Shown: in pieces, positions 16,654-24,673 of the stretch
Layout of the letters: each line of letters begins with the position of its first letter
Position numbering within the stretch: position 1 is the stretch's first letter
DNA from: Sphingomonas sp. OV641
Lineage (GTDB): Bacteria; Pseudomonadota; Alphaproteobacteria; Sphingomonadales; Sphingomonadaceae
Assembly (NCBI RefSeq): GCF_900109205.1
Contig: NZ_FNZB01000001.1
Span: 248,001-312,000 of the forward strand
Direction: 5' to 3'
Length of the DNA: 64,000 bases
The notes under the pieces: generated by a model
Told to the model about the DNA's origin: nothing
Seen by the model: the letters and a program-made list of their open reading frames with translations, nothing else
The model's database searches: none
Translations under genes and position numbers: made by a program

Positions 16654-17534
16654 GTGACGCCGCTGCGATCCGGCCTGACGCGACTGCCTGTGGCGATCCG
16701 ATTGCAGCGGGCAGCCCGCCGCTTGGCGACGCCGAGTTCAGGGCGATCGCCGCGATCATGCAAGATGAAGCGCGGATCCATCTGTCCGACGCGAAGACGA
16801 CCCTGGTGCATTCGCGCTTGAGCCGGCGCCTGCGCGAACAGGGGCTTGGCAACTTTCAGGAATATGTGCGGCTCGTGCAGAAGGACAGGGAGGAGCGTGC
16901 GGCGATGATCGTCGCGCTCACCACCAACCACACGCACTTCTTTCGCGAGGCGCATCACTTCGACCACTTTCGCGCGACCACCATGCCGTGGCTGCAACAG
17001 CGCGCCCGGCGCGGGGCGATCCGGATATGGTCGGCGGGCTGCTCCTCCGGCGAGGAGGTTCATACCATCGCGATGTGCCTGCTTGGTGAAAGCCGGCAGG
17101 TGCCCGCCTGGCTCCGTCACGCGGACCTGAAGCTGCTGGCGACCGATATCGCGCCGCATGTGGTCGAAAGCGCCAGCCGGGGCCTTTACTCCGCCGCGAC
17201 GGTCGAGGCGGTGCCGGCGCGCTATCGCGAGGCGTGGATGCGCAGCTCCGGAGGCGACTACCAGATGGCAGCGGAGGCTCGTTCGCTTGTTACGGCCAAG
17301 GTCCTGAACCTGTTCCAGCCCTGGCCGATGCGGCAGTCCTACGATGTCATCTTCTGCCGCAACGTCATGATCTACTTCGATGATCAGGCGAATGCAGAGC
17401 TGCAGGCGCGGTTCGTCGAACTGCTTGCCCCCGGCGGCTTTCTCTACATCGGTCATTCCGAACGCCTGATCGGTCCCGCGGCGACGCGCATGACGCCCTG
17501 TGGCCACACGATTTACCGGAAAGAGCCGCGATGA
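16650..17534 (+). CDS. cheR: Chemoreceptor methyltransferase CheR
   Basis: CheR methylates receptor glutamates using S-adenosylmethionine. The 294-residue protein has the N-terminal helical domain (ALTTNHTHFFREAHHFDHF), the SAM-binding IRIWSAGCSSGEEVHTIAM, the acidic LLATDIAPHVVE and the YDVIFCRNVMIYFDD block, then GGFLYIGHSERL. The start is GTG 16650, overlapping cheW. No receptor gene is in this operon, so its substrates are encoded elsewhere. Confidence 0.96.
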   Translation: MSDAAAIRPDATACGDPIAAGSPPLGDAEFRAIAAIMQDEARIHLSDAKTTLVHSRLSRRLREQGLGNFQEYVRLVQKDREERAAMIVALTTNHTHFFREAHHFDHFRATTMPWLQQRARRGAIRIWSAGCSSGEEVHTIAMCLLGESRQVPAWLRHADLKLLATDIAPHVVESASRGLYSAATVEAVPARYREAWMRSSGGDYQMAAEARSLVTAKVLNLFQPWPMRQSYDVIFCRNVMIYFDDQANAELQARFVELLAPGGFLYIGHSERLIGPAATRMTPCGHTIYRKEPR

Positions 17535-18562
17535 CGGCGCGTGTCCGCACGTTGATCGTGGATGACAGCGCATCCATGCGCGCGGCGCTCAACCGCATCC
17601 TCTCAGCCGATCCGGAGATCGAGGTCGTCGGCCTCGCACCGGAGCCGCACACGGCGCGCGCGATGATCAAGGAGCTGTCCCCCGACGTGATCACGCTAGA
17701 CGTCGAGATGCCCGGCATGGATGGCCTTTCCTTCCTCGAACGGATCATGCGCCTCCGGCCCATGCCGGTCGTCATGTGCTCGACCCTTACCGCGCGCGGC
17801 GCCGAGGTGACGATCGAGGCGCTGCGGCTTGGGGCGGTGGATTGCGTGGCGAAGCCGTCGGGCAATCCGCTGGAGATCGTTCGCGCCGCCGAATTGCTTT
17901 GCGCCACGGTGAAGGCCGCGGCGCGATCCGCCGTTCGCCCGATCGGTCGGCAGGTGTCGAACAGCCAGGACAACCGGTCGGCCGGTGCAAGCCTTCGCGA
18001 CGTGATTATCGCCATTGGCGCCTCCACCGGCGGGGTCGAGGCCCTGTTCTCGCTCCTGTCCGCGTTGCCGGCGGATTGCTCGCCCGTGCTCGTCGTGCAG
18101 CACATGCCGGCGATGTTCACGGGCAGCTTCGCCGCGCGGCTCGACCGGGAATGCCGCGTCCGCGTGATCGAAGCGGTCGATGGCCAGCCGATCCATCGTG
18201 GAACCGTCTATATTGCTCCTGGGGGGGAGCGGCACATGGAACTGGCCGGTGGGATCGACGGGCGCATCAAGCTGCGCCGTGGAGATCCGATCACTGGTCA
18301 CCGCCCTTCGGTGGACGTGCTGTTCCGTTCGGTCGCCCCGCTCGGGGATGCTGCGATCGGCATCATCCTGACGGGGATGGGGGCGGACGGCGCGGAAGGG
18401 CTGCGTGCCATGCGTGATGCCGGTGCGCGGACGCTCGGCCAGTCGCGTGAAAGCTGCGTGGTCTACGGAATGCCCCGCGCGGCTTTTGGCCTGGGCGCGG
18501 TGCAGAAGGAATTGAGTTTGTCAGCCATGCCCGAGGCGATCCTCGCGGCGTGCCGCAAGTAA
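17531..18562 (+). CDS. cheB: Chemoreceptor methylesterase/deamidase CheB
   Basis: CheB removes methyl groups from receptors and is activated by CheA. The 343-residue product has a receiver domain (VDDSASMRAALNRIL, phospho-Asp in ITLDVEMPGMDGLSFLERI, Lys in CVAKPSG) and a methylesterase domain with the catalytic triad: Ser in IGASTGGVEAL (about residue 162), His in VVQHMPAMFTGSFA, and Asp in LTGMGADGAEGLRAM. It overlaps cheR by four bases. Confidence 0.96.
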   Translation: MTARVRTLIVDDSASMRAALNRILSADPEIEVVGLAPEPHTARAMIKELSPDVITLDVEMPGMDGLSFLERIMRLRPMPVVMCSTLTARGAEVTIEALRLGAVDCVAKPSGNPLEIVRAAELLCATVKAAARSAVRPIGRQVSNSQDNRSAGASLRDVIIAIGASTGGVEALFSLLSALPADCSPVLVVQHMPAMFTGSFAARLDRECRVRVIEAVDGQPIHRGTVYIAPGGERHMELAGGIDGRIKLRRGDPITGHRPSVDVLFRSVAPLGDAAIGIILTGMGADGAEGLRAMRDAGARTLGQSRESCVVYGMPRAAFGLGAVQKELSLSAMPEAILAACRK

Positions 18563-18578
18563 GGATTGGGAACGTCAC

Positions 18579-18968
18579 ATGCCCGCTGCGTCTGCAATCA
18601 AAGTGATGGTGGTCGATGATCAGACCAGCATGCGCGCGATGATCCGCAGGACCCTCCAGGACCTGGGGTTCAAGGACATCCGCGATAAGCCCACCGCTCC
18701 CGAGGCGCTGGAAGCCGTCCGCTCCGACCGCGTGCATTTGATCATCTCCGACTACAACATGCCGGAGATGGACGGACTCCAGTTCCTGGAGGCCGTCCGC
18801 AAGGATGGCGTGATCGGCAAGACGGTCTTCATCATGCTGACGGGTTCGTCCGATCGAGAGATCGTGCAGAAGGCCGCGGCACTCGGGGTGAACAACTATC
18901 TTGTGAAGCCATTTGCGCCGGCGGCGCTGAAAGAGAAGATCGAGCGCGTCTTCGGCGCGCTGGCCTGA
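18579..18968 (+). CDS. cheY: Chemotaxis response regulator CheY (copy 2)
   Basis: A 129-residue receiver protein with VVDDQTSMRAMIRRTLQDLG, the phospho-Asp in LIISDYNMPEMDGLQFL, Thr in FIMLTGSSD and Lys in NNYLVKPFAPAALKEKIERV. It is closer to canonical motor-binding CheY than copy 1. Two CheY proteins in one operon suggest one acts on FliM and the other as phosphate sink, but which is which cannot be told from sequence alone. It follows cheB by 16 bases. Confidence 0.94.
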   Translation: MPAASAIKVMVVDDQTSMRAMIRRTLQDLGFKDIRDKPTAPEALEAVRSDRVHLIISDYNMPEMDGLQFLEAVRKDGVIGKTVFIMLTGSSDREIVQKAAALGVNNYLVKPFAPAALKEKIERVFGALA

Positions 18969-18976
18969 TTCACGAC

Positions 18977-19489
18977 ATGCGCCGCATCTCCATCATCCAG
19001 GGCGAACATGCCGTGGTGTCGGAACCGGGAACCGTGATCACCACGCTCCTTGGCTCCTGCATCGCGGTCTGCCTGCAGGACAGCATCACCCGGATCGGCG
19101 GCATGAACCACTTTCTGCTCGGTGAGCCCGGCAAGGACCAGCGGGTGAACGGGCAGGACCTGCACCATTATGGTCTTCACGCCATGGAGCTGCTGATCAA
19201 CGCCATGATGCAGCGCGGGGCCCTGCGCACTGGTTTGCGCGCACACGTTTACGGCGGCGCAAACATCGTTCCCGGCCTGGGCCCGATCGGCAGCAGCAAT
19301 GCCGCCTTCGCGCGCCGCTTCCTCGAAACAGAAGGGATCGCGTTGGGCCATGTCGACCTGGGAGGCACCCAGGCGCGCAAGGTCGAGTTCCTGCCTTTCG
19401 AGGGGAAGGCGCGTGCCACCCCGGTTGCCGAAGCACCGCCGGTCGCCGTCTCCGTCGCGCCGCGCGGCGGCGAGCTCGAACTGTTCTGA
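18977..19489 (+). CDS. cheD: Chemoreceptor glutamine deamidase CheD
   Basis: CheD deamidates receptor glutamines and in some bacteria interacts with CheC-CheY. The 170-residue protein has the catalytic Cys in ITTLLGSCIAVCLQD, the His in IGGMNHFLLGEPG, and the AHVYGGANIVPGLGPIGSSN block. The C-terminal 30 residues are a proline/alanine tail. It follows cheY copy 2 by eight bases. Confidence 0.95.
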   Translation: MRRISIIQGEHAVVSEPGTVITTLLGSCIAVCLQDSITRIGGMNHFLLGEPGKDQRVNGQDLHHYGLHAMELLINAMMQRGALRTGLRAHVYGGANIVPGLGPIGSSNAAFARRFLETEGIALGHVDLGGTQARKVEFLPFEGKARATPVAEAPPVAVSVAPRGGELELF

Positions 19490-19524
19490 CGCCAGTCTCC
19501 CCGATCCACGGAAGCGTTTACGCC

Positions 19525-19818
19525 ATGACCCAGACCGATCATCTCGCTTCGCATCTCCACACCGCGGTGGCCGAGGAGCTGCGGCATGTGCGCGTCCTGC
19601 TGGAGCAATTGTCCATGCTCCTCGTCGCGGATGAGCATTTTGCCCTTCATCATCTCGAGAAGATGCAGATGTTTGATCTGCTGATCCAATGCACCGATGA
19701 GAGCGCTGCCGTGCTTGACCGCATGGCGGCCGGCGCCAAATCGCATGATGCGATCGAGCCGGTACGCCTGGAGGTGGTGCAGGACCGGTTGCGCGCGGCG
19801 CTCGCCAAGGCGGCTTGA
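19525..19818 (+). CDS. Small helical protein of unknown function in che/mot operon
   Basis: This 97-residue protein is predicted helical throughout (HTAVAEELRHVRVLLEQLSM, HHLEKMQMFDLLIQCTDESA, VRLEVVQDRLRAALAKAA). No membrane segment or known motif is visible. Its position between cheD and motB, three bases before the motB ATG, suggests a role in motility or chemotaxis. The helix pattern and histidines recall small chaperone or phosphotransfer-like proteins, but no Hpt HxxKG motif is present, so no function is assigned. Confidence 0.65.
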   Translation: MTQTDHLASHLHTAVAEELRHVRVLLEQLSMLLVADEHFALHHLEKMQMFDLLIQCTDESAAVLDRMAAGAKSHDAIEPVRLEVVQDRLRAALAKAA

Positions 19819-19820
19819 CC

Positions 19821-20684
19821 ATGGCCACCCGTCCCAACGAGCGGCCGACCATCGTCATCCGCAAGATCAAGAAGATTTCCGGCGGCCATCACGGCGGCGC
19901 GTGGAAGGTCGCCTATGCCGATTTCGTGACCGCGATGATGGCCTTTTTCATGCTGCTCTGGCTGATCAGCAATCCGGACAAGCAGCAGCTGAAGGGACTG
20001 GCCGAGTATTTCTCCCCCGCTGCGCCGAGTGCGGCGGCGTCCACGGCGATGGGCGATTCGCCGGGCGACACGCTCGGTGCCGGCGGCCGGACGGTACGCA
20101 GCCGTACCGACAGCGCAGCGCCCATCGGTCAGCCGTCGGCGGAAAGCGCCACGGCCGGCGTGGCCCGGGGCGGCACCGCCAATGTGCCGGACGCGTCGCT
20201 GCGCGTGCTCGCGCAGGAATTGCGCATCGCCATCGACAGCCTGCCGCAAGGAGAGGACGCCAGGCAGAATGTGAAGGTGGCACCATCCCGCGATGGGATG
20301 CGCATCAATCTGATGGACAGCGCCAAACGATCCATGTTCCGCGGCAGCACGGCGGAACTCAATGACTTCGCCCGCCTGATGCTGCGGCAGATTTCGGCCA
20401 AGCTTGCCAAATCAGGAACGATGATTGCGATCGAGGGGCATACCGACAGCGTCGGGGGCTCGTCCGATGCGAACTGGCGACTTTCGGGAGAGCGCGCCTT
20501 GTCCGCGCGCAACGTTATGGTGGCGGCGGGCATCACCACCGACCGCTTCTCCGAGGTCGTGGCGAAGGCCGGCACCGAGCCGGTCTATCCCGATCAGCCG
20601 GATCGGCCCGAGAACCGGCGCATCACCATCGTCGTGATCGGCGAAGCGCCGTCGCTGCCGACCGACGCAAGCTTCAAGTTCTGA
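19821..20684 (+). CDS. motB: Flagellar motor stator protein MotB
   Basis: MotB anchors the stator to peptidoglycan. The ATG at 19821 gives 287 residues. It has the N-terminal HHGGAWKVAYADFVTAMMAF followed by FMLLWLI, with the proton-accepting Asp at the start of the membrane helix. A low-complexity linker leads to a C-terminal OmpA-like domain (AIEGHTDSVGGSSDANWRLS, then GERALSARNVMV and PENRRITIVV). Paired with MotA, though motA is at the other end of the operon. Confidence 0.96.
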   Translation: MATRPNERPTIVIRKIKKISGGHHGGAWKVAYADFVTAMMAFFMLLWLISNPDKQQLKGLAEYFSPAAPSAAASTAMGDSPGDTLGAGGRTVRSRTDSAAPIGQPSAESATAGVARGGTANVPDASLRVLAQELRIAIDSLPQGEDARQNVKVAPSRDGMRINLMDSAKRSMFRGSTAELNDFARLMLRQISAKLAKSGTMIAIEGHTDSVGGSSDANWRLSGERALSARNVMVAAGITTDRFSEVVAKAGTEPVYPDQPDRPENRRITIVVIGEAPSLPTDASFKF

Positions 20685-20695
20685 GGTTCAGCGCC

Positions 20696-21139
20696 ATGAA
20701 GAAGATACTCCTGCCGCTTGCCGTGCTGATCGCGGGAGCCGGCGTTGGCGGCGCGGCCGCTTATGGCACCACGCTGATTACCGGTGGATCACCGGTCGAA
20801 CAGGGCGTGTCCGTCGAGGAGCGCGGCGATACGGCATTCGTCCCGGCCACGGAGGTGGTCGCCCCTTTGGTGACGGTCGACGGTCGCCTGGCGGGCTATG
20901 TTCAGTTCGAGATCCAGCTGGAAGTAGCGGCGGGAAAGGTGGAGTTCGTCACGGCGCGCCTGCCGCTGCTGCTGCATGCCATCAACATGCGTACCTACAA
21001 GACCCCCATGGCAGCGGGGCCGGACGGCATGTTGCCTGATCTGGCAACCTTTCGCGCCATCGTGATGGCCGCCGCGCCAGAAGCGTTCGGGAAAAATGTC
21101 GTGAAAGCCGCAGCGCTTACCCAGGCGGTGCCTGCCTGA
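20696..21139 (+). CDS. Membrane-anchored protein, FliL-like, last gene of che/mot operon
   Basis: The 147-residue protein has one N-terminal membrane segment (MKKILLPLAVLIAGAGVGGA) and a periplasmic domain with VDGRLAGYVQFEIQLEVAAG and LPLLLHAINMRTYKTP. Layout and position after motB resemble FliL, which sits near the stator, but sequence similarity to FliL is not obvious by eye. It may instead be an alphaproteobacterial stator accessory protein. It begins 11 bases after motB. Confidence 0.55.
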   Translation: MKKILLPLAVLIAGAGVGGAAAYGTTLITGGSPVEQGVSVEERGDTAFVPATEVVAPLVTVDGRLAGYVQFEIQLEVAAGKVEFVTARLPLLLHAINMRTYKTPMAAGPDGMLPDLATFRAIVMAAAPEAFGKNVVKAAALTQAVPA

Positions 21140-21444
21140 GAATAGCGAACCAAATGCGGTCGCGCAGTTGATCTGCCTTTGAAGAGGAGGCGACCGGGGA
21201 GTTCGCCTTGTGCAACTGTTCGCCCGATCGCGGCGGACCTGCGACGGGGAACGGCCCCGCCAATGCTTGCGGCGTGGCGCTGAGCGCGTAAAAGGAAGCC
21301 GGGGTGCTTGGTTCCGCGTCGGGGCGAGCAGGACGTGCGTTGGTCGGGCCGCCAGCGCCGGAGAGCCGTGCCCTGATGTTCCACGATTCGTCGCCTTTCA
21401 TCCATGCTGCGTTGGAGTCTTGTCCGCTCCGTTTCACCGTATCT
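21140..21444. other. Intergenic region between motility operon and mrp operon
   Basis: About 300 bases without a supported gene. Short open frames in both strands are arginine/proline-rich shadows. The mrp promoter should lie here, but no clear -35/-10 pair is visible, and no obvious terminator follows the 20696-21139 gene. Confidence 0.5.
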
Positions 21445-21460
21445 GGTGACGGGGGTCACC
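21445..21460 (+). promoter_or_regulatory. Hairpin overlapping the mrpA ribosome-binding region
   Basis: GGTGAC (21445-21450) and GTCACC (21455-21460) form a perfect 6-bp stem around a GGGG loop, ending one base before the TTG start of mrpA. The only purine-rich ribosome site is inside this hairpin, so folding could limit initiation. Regulatory meaning is inference. Confidence 0.4.
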
Positions 21461-21461
21461 C

Positions 21462-24314
21462 TTGTATCTGATCCTGCTGGCTGCCTTGCCATTCCTGGGC
21501 GGCGCCTGGCTCGCAGCGCTCCCGCGGGCCAGCCGGAATCTTCAGGCCGGTATCGCGATCGGGCATGTCGTCGCTGCGCTCGGCATACTGCTGTTCATCG
21601 CGCCGCCGGTGCTTGGCGGCGTCGCCGCGCAGCTTCATCTGCCGTGGGTGCCGACGCTTGACCTGGCCTTGTCGCTGCGGCTTGATGCGCTGGGGTTGCT
21701 GTTCGCGGGGCTGATCCTCGGGATTGGTCTGCTTATCGTCTGCTATGCCCGCTTCTACCTGCCGGAGGGCGAGCCGATGGGGCGTTTCCTGTCGCTGCTG
21801 CTACTGTTTCAGGGCGCGATGCTGGGGGTCTCGCTGTCGGGCAACATCTTGCTATTGCTGGTTTTCTGGGAACTGACCAGCCTGTCCTCGTTCCTGCTGA
21901 TCGGCTTCCGCAGTGACACGGTGGAGGGGCGGCAGGGTGCGCGCATGGCGCTTGCCATTACCGGTGGCGGTGGACTGGCGCTGATCGGCGGGCTGCTGCT
22001 GCTGGGCCACATCGCGGGCTCGTACGAACTGGCCGACGTGCTGACGCGTGGTGACCTTGTGCGCGCATCACCGTTATACCCGGTCGCGCTGGTGCTGATC
22101 CTGCTCGGATGTTTCACCAAGTCGGCGCAGGTTCCGTTTCACTTCTGGCTGCCGCACGCAATGGCCGCGCCAACCCCCGTCAGCGCCTATCTTCACTCGG
22201 CGACGATGGTGAAGGCCGGAGTCTTTCTGATGGCGCGGCTTTGGCCGGTGCTGTCGGGCAGCGACTGGTGGTTCTATCTGGTCGGCACCACCGGTCTGGT
22301 GACAATGGTGATCGGGGCAGCAATCGCGCTGTTCAAACACGACCTGAAGGCCATTCTCGCTTATTCCACGATCAGCCAGCTTGGCCTGATGACCATGTTG
22401 TTCGGCTTCGGCACGCCGGCGGCGGCGCTGGCCGGCATCTTTCACCTGGTCAACCATTCGCTTTTCAAGGCCGCGTTGTTCATGAACGCCGGCATCGTCG
22501 ATCATGAAGCGGGCACGCGCGACATTCGTCTGCTCGGCGGCCTAGCGCGCCTGATGCCGATCACGGCGACGCTCGGGATCATCGCCGCCGCGTCCATGGC
22601 GGGCCTGCCGCCGCTCGGCGGCTTCCTGTCGAAGGAGATGATGCTGGAGGAGGCGGCGCATACCGGCTGGGCGGGCACGCCATGGGTGGTGCCGCTGCTC
22701 GCGCTGGTCGGGGCAGTCCTTTCGGTCGCCTATTCGCTCCGCTTTATTGCGCACCTCTACCTAGGCCCAGCGCGCGATGCCAATCCGGGCAAGCCGCATG
22801 ATCCCCCTCTGGGCCTATGGGGGCCATCCGCCTTGCTGGTCGCGCTGACCGTGCTGGTCGGTCTGTTTCCGTCGGTGTTGACCGGCTGGCTGATCGCCCC
22901 GGCCGCGGCCGACATTACGGGCGGCACCGCGCCTGCTTTTCACCCGGCCTTGTGGCACGGCCTGACTCCGGCGCTGGCGATGAGCGTCATCGCCGTCGCC
23001 TTGGGAGCCCTGATGCTCTGGCGTTATGGTTCGCTTCAGCGGGGCTGGGACGGATTGTGGCTGCCTGAGGCCAAGCGCGTGTTCGACGGTGCCGTCGAGC
23101 GGATGGTGCAATGGGCGCGCTGGTTGAGCGATACGATCCACAACGGCTCGCTCCAGCGGCAATTGGCGCTCATGTTCCTCTTGGCGGTGGCCATCGCCGC
23201 GGAGGCGATCTGGTATGGCGGCTATACGCCAGGAACGCGCCCGCTGCTGCCGGCACCGCCAGTGGCGATCGTCGCCTGGGTGCTGCTGCTGGCCGCCACC
23301 GCCTCAGTCGTGCTTGTGCCACGGGAACGATTCCTGACGCTCATCTATATCAGCGTCGTCGGCCTCATCGTGTCGCTCGCCTTCGTCTATCTCTCCGCGC
23401 CCGACCTCGCGCTTACCCAGATTTCGGTAGAGACCGTCACGATCCTGCTGCTGCTGCTGGCGCTCAACCTGCTGCCGAAGCAGCCCGTGCAGCTGACGAG
23501 CAGGATCGAGCGGATCCGCAACGTGGTGCTCGGGCTGGCGGGCGGGGCGGCAAGCGGCCTTGCGGCCTGGGCGGTGATGACGCGTGAGCCGCGCAACCCG
23601 ATCTCCTCCTATCACTGGGCGAACAGCTATTCGGGCGGGGGCGGAAAGAATGTGGTGAACGTCACGCTGGTGGACTTCCGCGCCTTCGACACATTCGGTG
23701 AAATCACGGTGCTGGGCATCGCCGCGCTGACCATCTTTGCCTTGCTTCAGCCCGCCGCTCGGGGCGTCTCCGGGCAGAGATTGCGGGAGTGGGTGGCCGA
23801 CTTGCCGCGCTCGCCGGAACGCCACCCGATGATGTTCGCGGTCGCCGCGCGCCTGTTGCTGCCGCTGGCGATGGTGGTCGGCCTTTACATCTTCCTGCGC
23901 GGCCACAACTCACCGGGCGGCGGCTTTATCGCCGGGCTGATCTTCTCCATCGCGCTGCTCATGCAATATATGGCATCCGGCTTTGAATGGGCGGATCAGC
24001 GGCGGCAGATCGATGAGCATGCGCTGATTGGCTTCGGCGTGATCATCGCTGCGCTCACCGGCGTCGGCTCCCTGTGGTTCGGCGCACCCTTGTTCACCAG
24101 TGCCTTTGGCCATGTAACCCTGCCCATAGTCGGCGAATTCGAACTGGCCACCGCCATGCTGTTCGACATCGGCGTTGCCCTGGCGGTGATCGGTGCGGTG
24201 ATGCTGGCGCTCGCCGAACTCAGCCACATCGCGCAGCGCGCCCAAAAGGAGTCGTTCGAGGATGACGGCCCGATGGACGTCGATCCCGCGAAGCTCCGGG
24301 AGGCGCGGCCATGA
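21462..24314 (+). CDS. mrpA: Mrp antiporter subunit A with fused MrpB domain
   Basis: MrpA is the large proton-pumping subunit of the multi-subunit Na+(K+)/H+ antiporter, related to complex I subunit NuoL. The 950-residue polytopic protein holds the antiporter core (residues about 60-400, with SAQVPFHFWLPHAMAAPTPV and HDLKAILAYSTISQLGLMT), a DUF4040-type region (about 620-690) and a C-terminal MnhB domain (FLRGHNSPGGGFIAGLIFS). MrpA/B fusion is typical of alphaproteobacterial pha systems. The start is a TTG (MYLILLAALPFLGGAWLAAL); no separate mrpB follows, and mrpC overlaps the stop. Confidence 0.95.
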   Translation: MYLILLAALPFLGGAWLAALPRASRNLQAGIAIGHVVAALGILLFIAPPVLGGVAAQLHLPWVPTLDLALSLRLDALGLLFAGLILGIGLLIVCYARFYLPEGEPMGRFLSLLLLFQGAMLGVSLSGNILLLLVFWELTSLSSFLLIGFRSDTVEGRQGARMALAITGGGGLALIGGLLLLGHIAGSYELADVLTRGDLVRASPLYPVALVLILLGCFTKSAQVPFHFWLPHAMAAPTPVSAYLHSATMVKAGVFLMARLWPVLSGSDWWFYLVGTTGLVTMVIGAAIALFKHDLKAILAYSTISQLGLMTMLFGFGTPAAALAGIFHLVNHSLFKAALFMNAGIVDHEAGTRDIRLLGGLARLMPITATLGIIAAASMAGLPPLGGFLSKEMMLEEAAHTGWAGTPWVVPLLALVGAVLSVAYSLRFIAHLYLGPARDANPGKPHDPPLGLWGPSALLVALTVLVGLFPSVLTGWLIAPAAADITGGTAPAFHPALWHGLTPALAMSVIAVALGALMLWRYGSLQRGWDGLWLPEAKRVFDGAVERMVQWARWLSDTIHNGSLQRQLALMFLLAVAIAAEAIWYGGYTPGTRPLLPAPPVAIVAWVLLLAATASVVLVPRERFLTLIYISVVGLIVSLAFVYLSAPDLALTQISVETVTILLLLLALNLLPKQPVQLTSRIERIRNVVLGLAGGAASGLAAWAVMTREPRNPISSYHWANSYSGGGGKNVVNVTLVDFRAFDTFGEITVLGIAALTIFALLQPAARGVSGQRLREWVADLPRSPERHPMMFAVAARLLLPLAMVVGLYIFLRGHNSPGGGFIAGLIFSIALLMQYMASGFEWADQRRQIDEHALIGFGVIIAALTGVGSLWFGAPLFTSAFGHVTLPIVGEFELATAMLFDIGVALAVIGAVMLALAELSHIAQRAQKESFEDDGPMDVDPAKLREARP

Positions 24315-24673
24315 GCATCGAATTCCTCGTCGCGACCGCGATCGGCGCGCTCACTGCCGCCGGCATCTACCTTTGCCTGCGGGCGCGCACCTTCCCGGTG
24401 GTCATCGGCCTTGCCATGATGTCCTACGCGATCAACCTGTTCCTGTTCGCGATGGGGCGTCTGGTGGTCGGCCGCCCGCCGATCTTCGAGAAGAATGCCG
24501 CTGTTTATACCGATCCGCTGCCGCAGGCGCTCGTGCTGACAGCGATCGTGATCTCCTTCGGCATGACGGCGCTCGCACTGGTGCTGGCGCTGCGCACGTT
24601 TCTTGAGACCGGCACCGATCAGGTCGATGGCAAGCCCGATCCCGATTTGCTCGAGCGGGAAAACCGCCAATGA
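24311..24673 (+). CDS. mrpC: Mrp antiporter subunit C
   Basis: A 120-residue protein related to complex I NuoK, with three membrane helices (FLVATAIGALTAAGIYLCLR, VVIGLAMMSYAINLFLFAMG, LPQALVLTAIVISFGMTALA). The LTAIVISFG helix is the conserved MrpC signature. It overlaps mrpA and mrpD by four bases each. Part of the assembled antiporter in the inner membrane. Confidence 0.95.
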   Translation: MSIEFLVATAIGALTAAGIYLCLRARTFPVVIGLAMMSYAINLFLFAMGRLVVGRPPIFEKNAAVYTDPLPQALVLTAIVISFGMTALALVLALRTFLETGTDQVDGKPDPDLLERENRQ

